A stretch of 64,000 bases of DNA from Candidatus Babelota bacterium (GTDB lineage: Bacteria; Babelota; Babeliae; Babelales; Chromulinivoraceae): the NCBI GenBank assembly GCA_016183005.1, contig JACPFN010000011.1, positions 1 through 64,000 of the forward strand. Direction: 5' to 3'. Under the pieces are notes generated by a model that worked only from the letters and a program-made list of their open reading frames with translations, had not been told where the DNA came from and searched no databases. Positions 8,255-16,798 of the stretch are shown in pieces; within the stretch, counting starts at the first letter, position 1, and each line of letters starts with the position of its first letter. A program made the position numbers and the translations under genes.

Positions 8255-9055
8255 TTAATTGTTTTTTTTAGAATCATCGTTTTCAATTGGTGATTGATTT
8301 TTAACAACTATTGGTAAGCGATCATAGGCAGATAAGCTATCTTCTATGTTGACTCGGTTATGGTAGCAAGCTTCTGACATACCATTGTCCTCAAGTGTAA
8401 ACTGAGGTGCTGTTTGTAAACCATAGTCATTAGGAGTAAGGTTACTTGATCTAGTTTGAGGACTAGGGCGATTTGACGAAACCATTAGTATTCTAGGAAA
8501 ATCAGATTCCTCAGAGGGTGTAATTGTAGCAGCTTTTAATGGGTTTGTTCTATGGTATGATGTTGAAAATGTTAATGGAGATGAAGGTCGCGTAGCTTTT
8601 CGGTTGTTATTATCTATGTTGCTTGAAGGAGTAATTTGTGTTGTATCTTGATTCATGGATGTTGTTTGTTCTTCGTATGATGAAGGATCGCCAAAGCTTA
8701 AAACAGTATTAGGTGGTGTAAATGCAGCAGCTGATGGTCTTGGGAGATTATCATTTTTTGCATTAGGACTATCGCTACTTAGTTGGTTATTTGCTCCATT
8801 TTGTGGTGCTAAAAATATTAATGGTGATAAAGGTGGCGTAGTTTTTGGATTCTTATTGTCTATATTATTGGAGGGAGTAATTTGTGTTGTATCTTGATTC
8901 ATGGATGTTGTTTGTTCTACGTATGATGAAGGATCGCAACAGCATGAATAAACAATAGCCAAATAACACTCTTTAACTTTATCAGAAGAACAATTAATAT
9001 TAATCGAAAAAAAACATAGAACAAAAACATAATGCATTTTTTTAATTATTAGCAT
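8255..9055 (-). CDS. Secreted low-complexity protein with an internal duplication
   Basis: A 266-residue protein: export signal (MLIIKKMHYVFVLCFFSININCS), a Cys triplet (IVYSCCCDPSSY), then a Ser/Thr/Pro/Asn-rich disordered body. A segment of about 40 residues appears twice: SSYVEQTTSMNQDTTQITPS and SSYEEQTTSMNQDTTQITPS, each followed by a NIDN run and a PSSPL-type motif. The copies are 82 codons apart and also near-identical in DNA, so the duplication is recent and kept in frame. No enzymatic motif. It belongs by layout with the neighbouring 9176 gene. Confidence 0.55.
   Translation of the reverse strand: MLIIKKMHYVFVLCFFSININCSSDKVKECYLAIVYSCCCDPSSYVEQTTSMNQDTTQITPSNNIDNKNPKTTPPLSPLIFLAPQNGANNQLSSDSPNAKNDNLPRPSAAAFTPPNTVLSFGDPSSYEEQTTSMNQDTTQITPSSNIDNNNRKATRPSSPLTFSTSYHRTNPLKAATITPSEESDFPRILMVSSNRPSPQTRSSNLTPNDYGLQTAPQFTLEDNGMSEACYHNRVNIEDSLSAYDRLPIVVKNQSPIENDDSKKNN
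8572..8691 (-). repeat. Direct repeat, copy A (about 120 bp)
   Basis: Nearly identical to 8818-8937, offset exactly 246 bp (82 codons), inside the secreted low-complexity gene. The best conserved core is the stretch encoding EQTTSMNQDTTQITPS. Confidence 0.8.
8818..8937 (-). repeat. Direct repeat, copy B (about 120 bp)
   Basis: Partner of 8572-8691. This copy sits just after the Cys triplet in the protein and carries V where copy A has E in SSY(V/E)EQ. The frame is kept across both copies. Confidence 0.8.
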
Positions 9056-9175
9056 GGAATACTCTATGGTAATGGTTAATATATAAGCATTATATCATAA
9101 AAATATAAATTGTCTTGTTGAAAAGAATGATTTAATTTTTATTAAATTTTTGAACTATTCTAAAATATTTTATTG

Positions 9176-9922
9176 TTAATTTTCGTCTGAACTTTCGTAC
9201 CGTATAGTACTTGTGGTTGACGATGGTGGGCTATTAATACTGCTATGAGATAAATCGGCAGTGGTATTATTTGGACTATCTTGGGAGCTTGAACTATTAG
9301 TATCTATTGGCAAATCATTAAGATAAATTAATGGATTATTATTAGGTTCTGCGCTATGTATTTGCCTATTTTCAAAAGAGTTTGTTGTGGATAGATTTTG
9401 GCTTGAATTATTATTGGTAATATGAGTATCGGATATTACTGTATGGTTAGTAATTGTGTTGGTTCGTCGTGCATTGTTAGGGTTAATATTATTGGTCAAT
9501 ATTGCATTAGGATTATTTGCACTATTAACGAATATAGTTTGGATATGGTTGTTTGGTTGTTGTGTTGTTTCATTGTTATCATCATCGTAGAAAATTTCTT
9601 CTGATGATTGTTCTCGAGTAAGAACATTTAAATTTAAACGTGAGAGCTGTATCATGGTTTCACTGGGATCATATAAATTATGGCGAGAGTTATATCGGCG
9701 AGAGATTTGGCTTTCTGTTGAAGAAGTATTGGCAGGGGTATTGGTTTGTTGGCTGAGGTTCGATTGGTTATTATTTTGAACAGAATTCTGTTCCGATGAA
9801 CTATTTTTATTACGAGAAAATAAGCGACAGCAGCATTCATCTTCATCTGATGATAAGTTGCTTGAGGTGTGAAAAATAAGGCTTAAAGATAGGACGTAGA
9901 GTAATTTATTGATAAAATCCAT
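9176..9922 (-). CDS. Secreted Asn/Ser-rich protein with a Cys triplet
   Basis: About 248 residues. I place the start at the ATG at 9922 (AGG upstream, clean signal MDFINKLLYVLSLSLIFHTSS) instead of the GTG at 9958, which has no ribosome-binding site. After the signal comes an acidic motif with three Cys (SSDEDECCCRLFSRNKNSS), then a long low-complexity body rich in Asn, Ser, Thr and Gln (NNNSSQNLSTTNSF, DSPNNTTADLSHSS). No fold is recognised. It shares the signal, Cys cluster and disordered-tail layout with the 8255 gene, 120 bases downstream on the same strand. Confidence 0.55.
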   Translation of the reverse strand: MDFINKLLYVLSLSLIFHTSSNLSSDEDECCCRLFSRNKNSSSEQNSVQNNNQSNLSQQTNTPANTSSTESQISRRYNSRHNLYDPSETMIQLSRLNLNVLTREQSSEEIFYDDDNNETTQQPNNHIQTIFVNSANNPNAILTNNINPNNARRTNTITNHTVISDTHITNNNSSQNLSTTNSFENRQIHSAEPNNNPLIYLNDLPIDTNSSSSQDSPNNTTADLSHSSINSPPSSTTSTIRYESSDEN

Positions 9923-10022
9923 AAGAAACCTATAATTTTTTATTTTCCAATGTTTCACGATGTGAGATCTTTTATTATAACAACTGAGTTTATTCTAAAA
10001 TTATTAAAAATAAAAATAAAGC

Positions 10023-11117
10023 CTATTTCATGAGAGCTAGGAAAACTTCAATCATAATTAGAGTTATGATCAAGATGGATATTAAGTCTTCTCTGTTGGC
10101 ATCTACTTTATTTTGATATACATAACGAATTTCTTTAAGAATGTTAAGTTTTTTATCAATTGATTTTTGCCAACTACGTAGATCCATTTGTTTAATCATC
10201 ATAGTATAAATATCAGAAAAATATGATTCTCCCCCGAACTTAATACTACTTTCAAGGCGTTCTGTAATAACCGAAATATCAACTTTAAGTTTATTTAAGT
10301 CACCAATCGGGTCAAAATATCGTGATCCGATAAAGGGCATATAAGATAAAATTGGCAATGTTTGTGTTTTTCGTTCATAAAGCGTTGAAAGTTGCTTGTC
10401 TAATAGTTTATCGAAATAATGAAGTTCTAGTTGTTGAATATTGCCAAACTCAAAGAAATCAAGGAGTTCTTTATATTGTGGATCATAAATAAAGGTGGCT
10501 TGATTATCAATGATTATTAAATCTTTTTTGAAGTAACCAATTGAAGAAGCAAGAATAATTTCTTTTTGAAAATCTGAAAGAGATTCTGTTTCGAATCTAA
10601 GAAGCGCTGCGATATCGTGTCCATGGGTGTTTTTAAGTTCTATACCAGTTATATTTTTATTAACATTGAGTTGTATAACTGTGTACAATGATTTCATATG
10701 ATAAAAATTAGGTTTTACAATAAATGGTTTAATTTTTTTAAAGATATTGTAAGCGTCATTAACGCTTTGGCGTTGATATTTTTCATCAATTCTTAAAAGA
10801 TTAGTTCTTAAATCAGTTAAAGTTTCTGTAAAAGGAATTTTATAATTTAATGATATAGCGCCGAATGGATGTATTTTGCTGCTTATGTAGCGGGAATTTT
10901 CAGATGTTTCAGGTAGTTCAATTTCAAGGGGAAGGTGATAATGCTTAAAGAATTTTGAAACATGGACATGTTCTGTTTTGATATCTTTTGCTATTTTAAG
11001 TGTTTTGAAATCTATATCAAAACCTACGTCAAATGCACTGAAAATATAGATATGTCCTGAAAATATAGGTTGCGTCGTATCGGTAAGTGCATTGGCGTTA
11101 TTTATTTCTGGTTTCAT
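10023..11117 (-). CDS. DUF155/RMND1-like protein with a C-terminal membrane anchor
   Basis: A 364-residue cytosolic protein with one membrane helix at the extreme C-terminus (ISILIITLIMIEVFLALM). The order of elements fits the DUF155 (RMND1/Sif2/Sif3) family as I remember it: an N-terminal alpha/beta part, a region around SLSDFQKEIILASSIGYFKKD, a helical region RLESSIKFGGESYFSDIYTMM, and an R-x-D-L-I-S-I-L-I-I-x-L-I-x-I-E end. In eukaryotes RMND1 is a mitochondrial inner-membrane protein needed for translation; the bacterial role is unclear. No signal peptide. It is monocistronic, with AAGGA upstream of the ATG. Confidence 0.45.
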   Translation of the reverse strand: MKPEINNANALTDTTQPIFSGHIYIFSAFDVGFDIDFKTLKIAKDIKTEHVHVSKFFKHYHLPLEIELPETSENSRYISSKIHPFGAISLNYKIPFTETLTDLRTNLLRIDEKYQRQSVNDAYNIFKKIKPFIVKPNFYHMKSLYTVIQLNVNKNITGIELKNTHGHDIAALLRFETESLSDFQKEIILASSIGYFKKDLIIIDNQATFIYDPQYKELLDFFEFGNIQQLELHYFDKLLDKQLSTLYERKTQTLPILSYMPFIGSRYFDPIGDLNKLKVDISVITERLESSIKFGGESYFSDIYTMMIKQMDLRSWQKSIDKKLNILKEIRYVYQNKVDANREDLISILIITLIMIEVFLALMK

Positions 11118-11287
11118 ACAAAATCCTTGTTTTATTTGAATGTACCTTGAGGGCTTAAAAAAATCAAATAAGAAATTATTTGCTATTTGGGTTTATATGC
11201 GTAAAGGTATATTTTATACCCTTAATTATTGATAATTTTATATTTGTTATTGTATTCTAATGTATAGATGAATGAAGGGGGAAGAGT

Positions 11288-11917
11288 ATGACACAAAAAA
11301 CTAAAAAAATGGTTCAGCGTTTATTTTTTTATAGTCTTATTTTTATAACTTTATCAGCTTTAGATGCACAGTTTAAAACATATTGGCCGGGCAAAGTTGT
11401 TCATATATCTTCAACAACAGGTAAATCTTTAAAAAAGATGATGCCAAAGTTTCAGATAGCTTTACATGAAAAAAATAAGATTTTAAAGCATGAGAATACT
11501 TATTTGTCATCCTGCAGGCACCAAATTTTTGAAATATTAAACTGTTTTATTGTTTCTAATCCTGTTTGTGGCGAAGATATCGAGTACTTGGGTCAGTCTA
11601 TATTTAAAGCACGTGCTCCTTTGGTTATGGCTATAAAATCTGAAAATTCTTTAAGAAGTTTTCAGTCGCAACCCTTTCTTATTAAAGAAATAGGCCTAGA
11701 TTTGGATCAAGCTCTTAAGCAAGTATACATAGGTACAGCAAAATCTGATTTAGAGCAGATACGAGAATTTTTGATTAATCCAAAACAGAATCAAGTTATT
11801 TTTATTTATGGCTTACTGCAAGAAATTATTTGTCACTTTGATGCTGTTGCTATAACTGAATATGATTTTATAGTACTTTGTCAGTGTGCATTATTTGTAC
11901 TACTGTTTGTAGATTAA
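11288..11917 (+). CDS. Predicted secreted or membrane-anchored protein of unknown function
   Basis: A 209-residue protein with an N-terminal hydrophobic segment (LFFYSLIFITLSALDAQF) preceded by Lys residues, consistent with a signal peptide or anchor. The body is helical with scattered Cys (SSCRHQIFEILNCF, SNPVCGEDIEYL), ending in a hydrophobic stretch (FIVLCQCALFVLLFV). GGGGGAAGAG upstream of the ATG is a strong ribosome-binding site. Its 3' end overlaps the 3' end of the ABC ATPase gene on the other strand by four bases. No family recognised. Confidence 0.55.
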   Translation: MTQKTKKMVQRLFFYSLIFITLSALDAQFKTYWPGKVVHISSTTGKSLKKMMPKFQIALHEKNKILKHENTYLSSCRHQIFEILNCFIVSNPVCGEDIEYLGQSIFKARAPLVMAIKSENSLRSFQSQPFLIKEIGLDLDQALKQVYIGTAKSDLEQIREFLINPKQNQVIFIYGLLQEIICHFDAVAITEYDFIVLCQCALFVLLFVD

Positions 11918-12618
11918 TTTTTTTTACAAAATGACATAATTTGCGCAGAAAGATCAATCTTTGTAATCTCAGAGCAATATTCAATAATTTTTCCATCTTG
12001 CATAAAATAAACATGATCAAAAATCTGATTTACAAAGTTCATGTCTTGACTTGATGTTATAACGCTCACTCCATTTTCAACTAATTTTTTTAAGATAGCA
12101 ACTAGGATCTCAGTATTTATAGGATCAAGTGATGCTGTTGGTTCATCAAGTAAAAGCACTATTGGATCAAGGCATAGAGCTCGCGCTATGGCGATTCGCT
12201 GCTGTTGTCCGCCTGAGAGCTCTTTGGGGTATTTATCTTTGAAGTTATCCATGCCAAGTAGTGTTAATTTTTCTTGAGCAATGAGTAAAGCTTTCTGTAA
12301 AGATACTTTTTGAATAAGTAATGGGTCTATGCAGTTTTGTAATACTGTCATATGGGGGAATAGATTAAAATTTTGAAAAACAAAACCTATATATTTAGAC
12401 CGTTGTTTTTCTGATATTGCTTTTAGATCCTGATTTTGGATAAGTATTGTATTGTCGGGTATTGCATAAAGTCCCGCAATCGTTTTTAATAACGTTGTTT
12501 TTCCAGCGCCACTTTTTCCAATAAAGGTGGTGATTGATTTTGTTATAATTTCAAAAGAAAGATTATTTAAAATCTTTTGTGAATTAAGATATAAGCTTAA
12601 ATTTTTAACGGTAATCAT
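11914..12618 (-). CDS. Polar amino-acid ABC transporter ATP-binding protein (GlnQ-like)
   Basis: A 234-residue ABC ATPase with every expected motif: Walker A GKSGAGKT (34-41), Q-loop FQNFNLFPH (81-89), signature LSGGQQQ (134-140), Walker B VLLLDEP (154-160) and a switch region with SSQD where His is usual (ITSSQDMNF). Length and sequence match the GlnQ/HisP class that powers amino-acid uptake. It overlaps the permease gene by 14 bases, so the pair is translated together. The missing switch His, replaced by Gln, is worth noting because it normally supports hydrolysis. The cognate binding protein upstream is broken. Confidence 0.85.
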   Translation of the reverse strand: MITVKNLSLYLNSQKILNNLSFEIITKSITTFIGKSGAGKTTLLKTIAGLYAIPDNTILIQNQDLKAISEKQRSKYIGFVFQNFNLFPHMTVLQNCIDPLLIQKVSLQKALLIAQEKLTLLGMDNFKDKYPKELSGGQQQRIAIARALCLDPIVLLLDEPTASLDPINTEILVAILKKLVENGVSVITSSQDMNFVNQIFDHVYFMQDGKIIEYCSEITKIDLSAQIMSFCKKN

Positions 12619-13252
12619 AGCTATACCTTTCTTGAATAATCAGAATTATTTGTAGGATGGTTGAAAATAATACATAGATAGTTGCAATCAAGAGATACAT
12701 TGGAACAGGGTTGAGTTCGCGTGAAATAATATTTATTCCTGTTCTGGTTAATTCTGTAACCCCAATCGTAGCAAGAAGAGATGTGCTTTTGAGTAGCTGT
12801 TCAAGTTCTCCTATTAGTGTTGGAAAAATGTTATTTAATACTTGTGGTAAAATAATGCGCATGAGTGTTTGGTATTTTGAGTAACCAAGAACAAATGCGG
12901 CATCCCATTGGCTTGCGGGTATAGTATTGATTCCTGCTCTAATAATTTCAGTTACATAACCACTTGAACAGATGATGAGAGCAAGAATACCAGATGTCCA
13001 TGACGATAGATTGTAATTTAATAACAAGGGAAGTATGAAATATGCTATTAATATCTGTACGTATGCAGGAATAGCTTTTGCAATAAATGAAAACATACGA
13101 ATGGTAAATTTTATTTTTGATAAATTGAGTTGATTGCAACTCAAAATACCTAATGATATTCCTAAAGCTAGGCTACCAGCTGCTGCAAAAATCCATGTGG
13201 TAGCAGTTGTAATAGTGCCTTGTAAAATGAGTGAAAAATATTTCGTTATCAT
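12605..13252 (-). CDS. Polar amino-acid ABC transporter permease (GlnP/HisM-like)
   Basis: A 215-residue inner-membrane permease with about five helices and the EAA-type coupling loop (AAFVLGYSKYQTLMRIILPQ) where it docks with the ATPase. The family is that of amino-acid permeases with His/Glu/Gln specificity. I choose the ATG at 13252 because it overlaps the stop of the binding-protein frame (ATGA); the ATG at 13267 lies inside that frame and would add five residues. The stop lies inside the ATPase gene. Together they form the order binding protein, permease, ATPase on the minus strand. Confidence 0.85.
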   Translation of the reverse strand: MITKYFSLILQGTITTATTWIFAAAGSLALGISLGILSCNQLNLSKIKFTIRMFSFIAKAIPAYVQILIAYFILPLLLNYNLSSWTSGILALIICSSGYVTEIIRAGINTIPASQWDAAFVLGYSKYQTLMRIILPQVLNNIFPTLIGELEQLLKSTSLLATIGVTELTRTGINIISRELNPVPMYLLIATIYVLFSTILQIILIIQERYSYDYR

Positions 13253-14028
13253 GATACAAGATTCCATTTTTTTTCTAATTCTGAAATAATTCCATTTTTT
13301 TCAAGGTTATTAATGGCCTGTTGAATCTGTTTAGCTAATATTTGATTATTTTTTTTAATTGCAATTCCAATTCCTTGAATCTGTTCTTCCTCGGTTAAGG
13401 GTAGATCAATAATCTTAATTTCTGGTTATTTCTTTTTAAATTTTTTGGCGATAGTCGGTTCAACTAATACGCCATCAGCCTTTTGGTATTGAATATTTAA
13501 TAGACCATCATCAACATGATTAATGGATAATTTTTTGATAAAAGGATATTTATTGAGAGCAACTTCTTGGCATGAACCAGCTTCAACACAGATTGTCGTG
13601 TTTTTTAGTTCATTTATAGAAGTAGCATTATAAGGAGTCTGCTTCCAGCACATAATAGAGTATGATTTTGTGTTATCTCCTTGATATCGAACCATAGTTA
13701 CTTTATTAATTCGTTCTTGAGTAATGGAAAGTGCCCAAATGATAGCATCTATTTTTCCTTGCTCTAATGCTATAAAAAGTGAGCTCATGGATCCAATATC
13801 TTTAATTTCAAGTTCAATATTCATATTTTCAGCAATTGCTTGTGCGATATCAATATCAAATCCTTCGTATGTACCTAGATCATTCATACTGACAAAAGGT
13901 GCATAGCCTCCAGCTGTTCCAATAATGAGTTTTTTCTTTAAAGATTCTTTAGACACGTTTTTTTAAAGGTAAATAGTGATACCGGTAATAATAATGAGAG
14001 CTAAAAATATTTTTTTGATAGTTTGCAT
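13249..14028 (-). pseudogene. Amino-acid ABC substrate-binding protein, disrupted
   Basis: The body (MSKESL... from a GTG at 13956) is a bacterial solute-binding family 3 protein: GTAGGYAPFVSMND, YEGFDIDIAQAIAENM, DAIIWALSITQERI, CVEAGSCQEVALNKYPF. Two lesions are visible. First, a TAA at 13426-13428 stops the frame, yet the same frame continues as PEIKIIDLPLTEEEQIQGIG and NNLEKNGIISELEKKWN to a TGA at 13249-13251 that overlaps the permease start. Second, a signal peptide (ATG at 14028, MQTIKKIFLALIIITGITIY) ends at a TAA at 13963-13965, one base out of frame with the body near a run of seven A. The intact gene would be about 260 codons. Either a recent pseudogene or sequencing errors. Confidence 0.75.
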
Positions 14029-14043
14029 GATACATAATTTCCT

Positions 14044-14379
14044 TTACTTTATAATTTTTTTACTGTTTTTAACTTTTTTAAGTGCCGCTTGATAGCCACG
14101 ATTGGGTTCATTATGTAAGAATCGAGCAACGCGCACAATGGTTGCAAGACTTACATTTGTTTGTTCGCTAATTTCTCTATATGATAGTTCCTCTTTATTT
14201 AAAAGCTTGCAAACTTTCCAGCGATCTGCCATAGCCTTAAGTTCTTGAGGAGTACATAAATCTTTTAAGAAATCATATACCAATAATGCATCTTTCAATT
14301 TGGCAATTGTTGCAACAAGTGCCTGTATATCTTGTTGAGTGTTATCTTCTTGTATATTTATATGTCTATGTTTTTTCAT
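14044..14379 (-). CDS. YerC/YecD-family TrpR-like transcriptional regulator
   Basis: A 111-residue protein that is almost entirely the TrpR superfamily helix-turn-helix fold. The segment LKDLCTPQELKAMADRWKVC is followed by LLNKEELSYREISEQTNVS and LATIVRVARFLHNEPNRGY, the recognition part. The match is to the YerC/YecD branch, which lacks clear tryptophan binding. GAGG lies upstream of the ATG. It stands 15 bases upstream of the broken binding-protein gene, so it could be co-transcribed with, and control, the amino-acid importer. Confidence 0.8.
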   Translation of the reverse strand: MKKHRHINIQEDNTQQDIQALVATIAKLKDALLVYDFLKDLCTPQELKAMADRWKVCKLLNKEELSYREISEQTNVSLATIVRVARFLHNEPNRGYQAALKKVKNSKKIIK

Positions 14380-14732
14380 AAAACCTCGCCTTTATCATCG
14401 CTATATTGTTTTAGCATGATATAACGATATAACAAAAAAAGCAAGAGCTTGCTGAAGATTTTCGTTAAATTGCTCTTGAGCAGTATCGAAAAACATTGGG
14501 TTGATTTAGAGGATTGATTTAAGCATGAGTAAGAGCGTGAAGATACGAAGAAAAATATTGAAAAATTAAAATAGATGATGATGCTATTTTTTAATAGAGA
14601 TAAAAAGAACCAAAAATCGATTTAATCAAAAACTAAAGATCTATAGCATCAACTATCGTATGAGTACTTATTTACGGTGCAGAGTCTGTTGCATGAAGTA
14701 AGATAAGAAAGTAGGTATAAAAAATTATTGAA
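14380..14732. other. Intergenic region without a gene
   Basis: No frame above 40 codons with a ribosome-binding site was found. Near 14416-14434 a tandem GATATAAC pair (GTTATATC on the minus strand) lies about 40 bases upstream of the TrpR-like gene and could be an operator or promoter part. The rest is AT-rich with no clear hairpin. Confidence 0.4.
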
Positions 14733-16550
14733 TTATCTTTTAAGAATAGTCAAGAATGCTTCTTGTGGAACAGATACGGAGCCAACTTGTTTCATGCGCT
14801 TTTTACCCTCTTTCTGTTTTTCAAGAAGTTTTCGCTTACGAGTGATATCTCCACCATAACATTTAGCTGTAACGTTTTTACGAAGTGCTGCAACGCGTTC
14901 ACGAGCAATGATCTTAGATCCGATAGCTGCTTGAATTACAACTTCAAAAAGTTGACGTGGAATAACTTTAGAAAGTTTTTCACATAGGTCGCGACCGATG
15001 CGTTCAGCTTTGCTTCGGTGTACAATAACAGCAAGTGCATCAACGGCATCACCGTTTAAAAGAATATCCATTTTAACTAAATCTGATATTTCATACCCGG
15101 CAGTTTCATAATCAAAGCTGGCATAACCAGAGCTGATTGACTTAAGCGTATCATAAAAATCTGTTGCAACTTCATTGAGTGGTAGTAAATATGAAAGTAC
15201 AACGCGTTCTTCATCAAGATACGACAGATCTTTTTGAATGCCACGTTTTTCTTGGCAGAGTGAAAGAACATTACCAAGATACTGCTTAGGGACGATAATT
15301 GTTGCAGATAACATAGGCTCTAAAATCTGTTCAATTTGAGCTGGATCTGGAAAGTCGGCAGGATTTTCGATTGAAATTTTGCCTTTATTGTGTTTGAGAT
15401 CTATATAGTACATTACACTTGGTGCCGTTGCAATGATATCAAGATCGTATTCTTGTTCTAGGCGTTGTTTAAAAACATCCATATGTAAAAGCCCTAAGAA
15501 TCCACAGCGAAAACCAAGGCCGAGAGCTGCAGAAGTTTTTTTCTCAACATGAACACTTGCATCATTGAGTGTTAATTTTTCAATTGCATCGGCAAGAAGT
15601 TCAAATTCTGAGGTATCAACAGGAAAAATTCCGGCAAAAACCATTGATTTTGCTGGTTTAAATCCAGGGAATGGTATGATATCTGATTTCGGATGAGAAA
15701 TTGTGTCTCCAACACGAGCTTCTTTGATTGTTTTCATGCCAGTGATAATGTAACCCACTTGTCCTGCATATAAAGCATCCATTGGAGTTTGTTCTGGGTA
15801 CATGAGTCCCAATTCGAGGATTTCATGTTTACAGTTACTTTGATGCAAGTAGATATGATCACCTTTTTTAAGAACTCCGTTTTTAATAGCGATTAAACAA
15901 ACAACTCCACGGTATTCATCATACCAAGAGTCAAAAAGCAGAGCTTTTAAGGGTAATGCTAAATCTGAAGTAGGGGCTGGAATTCGTTCAATAATTGCAT
16001 CAAGGATATTGGTAATTCCAATACCACTTTTTGCGGAAGCCAGAATGCAATCTTGTGCGGCAAAATCAAATAATTTATTAAGTTCACTTTGTACGCGTTC
16101 AATGTTTGCAGTAGGAAGGTCTATTTTATTAATGACCGGTACAATAGTTAAATCTTGTTCAAATGCTAAATAAAAATTTGCCATAGTTTGTGCTTGAACA
16201 CCCTGTGCAGCATCAACCAAAAGTAATGCTCCTTGGCATGCATACAGTGATCGAGAAACCTCATAGCTGAAATCAACGTGTCCGGGTGTGTCAATTAGGT
16301 TTAAAAGATGAATTTCACCTTTATAGCTGTAAAACATAGATGCTGTTTGTGCTTTAACGGTGATTCCTCGTTCCTTTTCAACCTGAAGTTTATCCAAAAA
16401 CTGTTCATTAAGGCCAGTTCTGGTTGAAAGGGTACCTGTATATTCAAGTAATCGATCAGCAAGTGTAGATTTACCATGATCGATATGAGCAATGATAGAA
16501 AAGTTCCTGATTTTATCAGGCGTGAATTTTGATAAATTGATTTTTTCCAT
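14733..16550 (-). CDS. lepA: Elongation factor 4 (back-translocase LepA)
   Basis: A 605-residue translational GTPase that binds the ribosome and helps resolve stalled or mis-translocated states. Motifs: G1 AHIDHGKS (21-28), G2 region ERGITVKAQT, G3 DTPGHVDF, G4 NKIDLP, followed by EF-G-like domains and the LepA-specific C-terminal domain (KAERIGRDLCEKLSKVIPRQ, ITRKRKLLEKQKEGKKRMK). The length is standard. Monocistronic, with about 350 bp on one side and 250 bp on the other. Confidence 0.97.
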   Translation of the reverse strand: MEKINLSKFTPDKIRNFSIIAHIDHGKSTLADRLLEYTGTLSTRTGLNEQFLDKLQVEKERGITVKAQTASMFYSYKGEIHLLNLIDTPGHVDFSYEVSRSLYACQGALLLVDAAQGVQAQTMANFYLAFEQDLTIVPVINKIDLPTANIERVQSELNKLFDFAAQDCILASAKSGIGITNILDAIIERIPAPTSDLALPLKALLFDSWYDEYRGVVCLIAIKNGVLKKGDHIYLHQSNCKHEILELGLMYPEQTPMDALYAGQVGYIITGMKTIKEARVGDTISHPKSDIIPFPGFKPAKSMVFAGIFPVDTSEFELLADAIEKLTLNDASVHVEKKTSAALGLGFRCGFLGLLHMDVFKQRLEQEYDLDIIATAPSVMYYIDLKHNKGKISIENPADFPDPAQIEQILEPMLSATIIVPKQYLGNVLSLCQEKRGIQKDLSYLDEERVVLSYLLPLNEVATDFYDTLKSISSGYASFDYETAGYEISDLVKMDILLNGDAVDALAVIVHRSKAERIGRDLCEKLSKVIPRQLFEVVIQAAIGSKIIARERVAALRKNVTAKCYGGDITRKRKLLEKQKEGKKRMKQVGSVSVPQEAFLTILKR

Positions 16551-16798
16551 GTTATTTAGTTTAAGTGATTGTATTTGGTTTGTAAATTATAATTATTTAA
16601 AAAGAGCTTCTGTTTTTAATGGAGGATAAATAATTTTTTCGCACAAAGCACCTTCTTGTCGCCGTCGACTTGCTTAATAGTGATTATTTTTAATTATAAA
16701 TTAAAGTAAATATTGATGATGGGTGATTGAAGTTGCTATTATAATTATAATGAGCTTTTGATTTTTGCTATGATTTGATTGAATAAAATGGGGGGGCT

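Noticed and set aside
8655-8897. 80-codon plus-strand frame with hydrophobic stretches inside the secreted low-complexity gene
   Set aside because: Antisense shadow of the duplicated segment; no ribosome-binding site.
11154-11287. Promoter for the 11288 gene
   Set aside because: TTGATA near 11229 has no good -10 at proper spacing; too weak to list.
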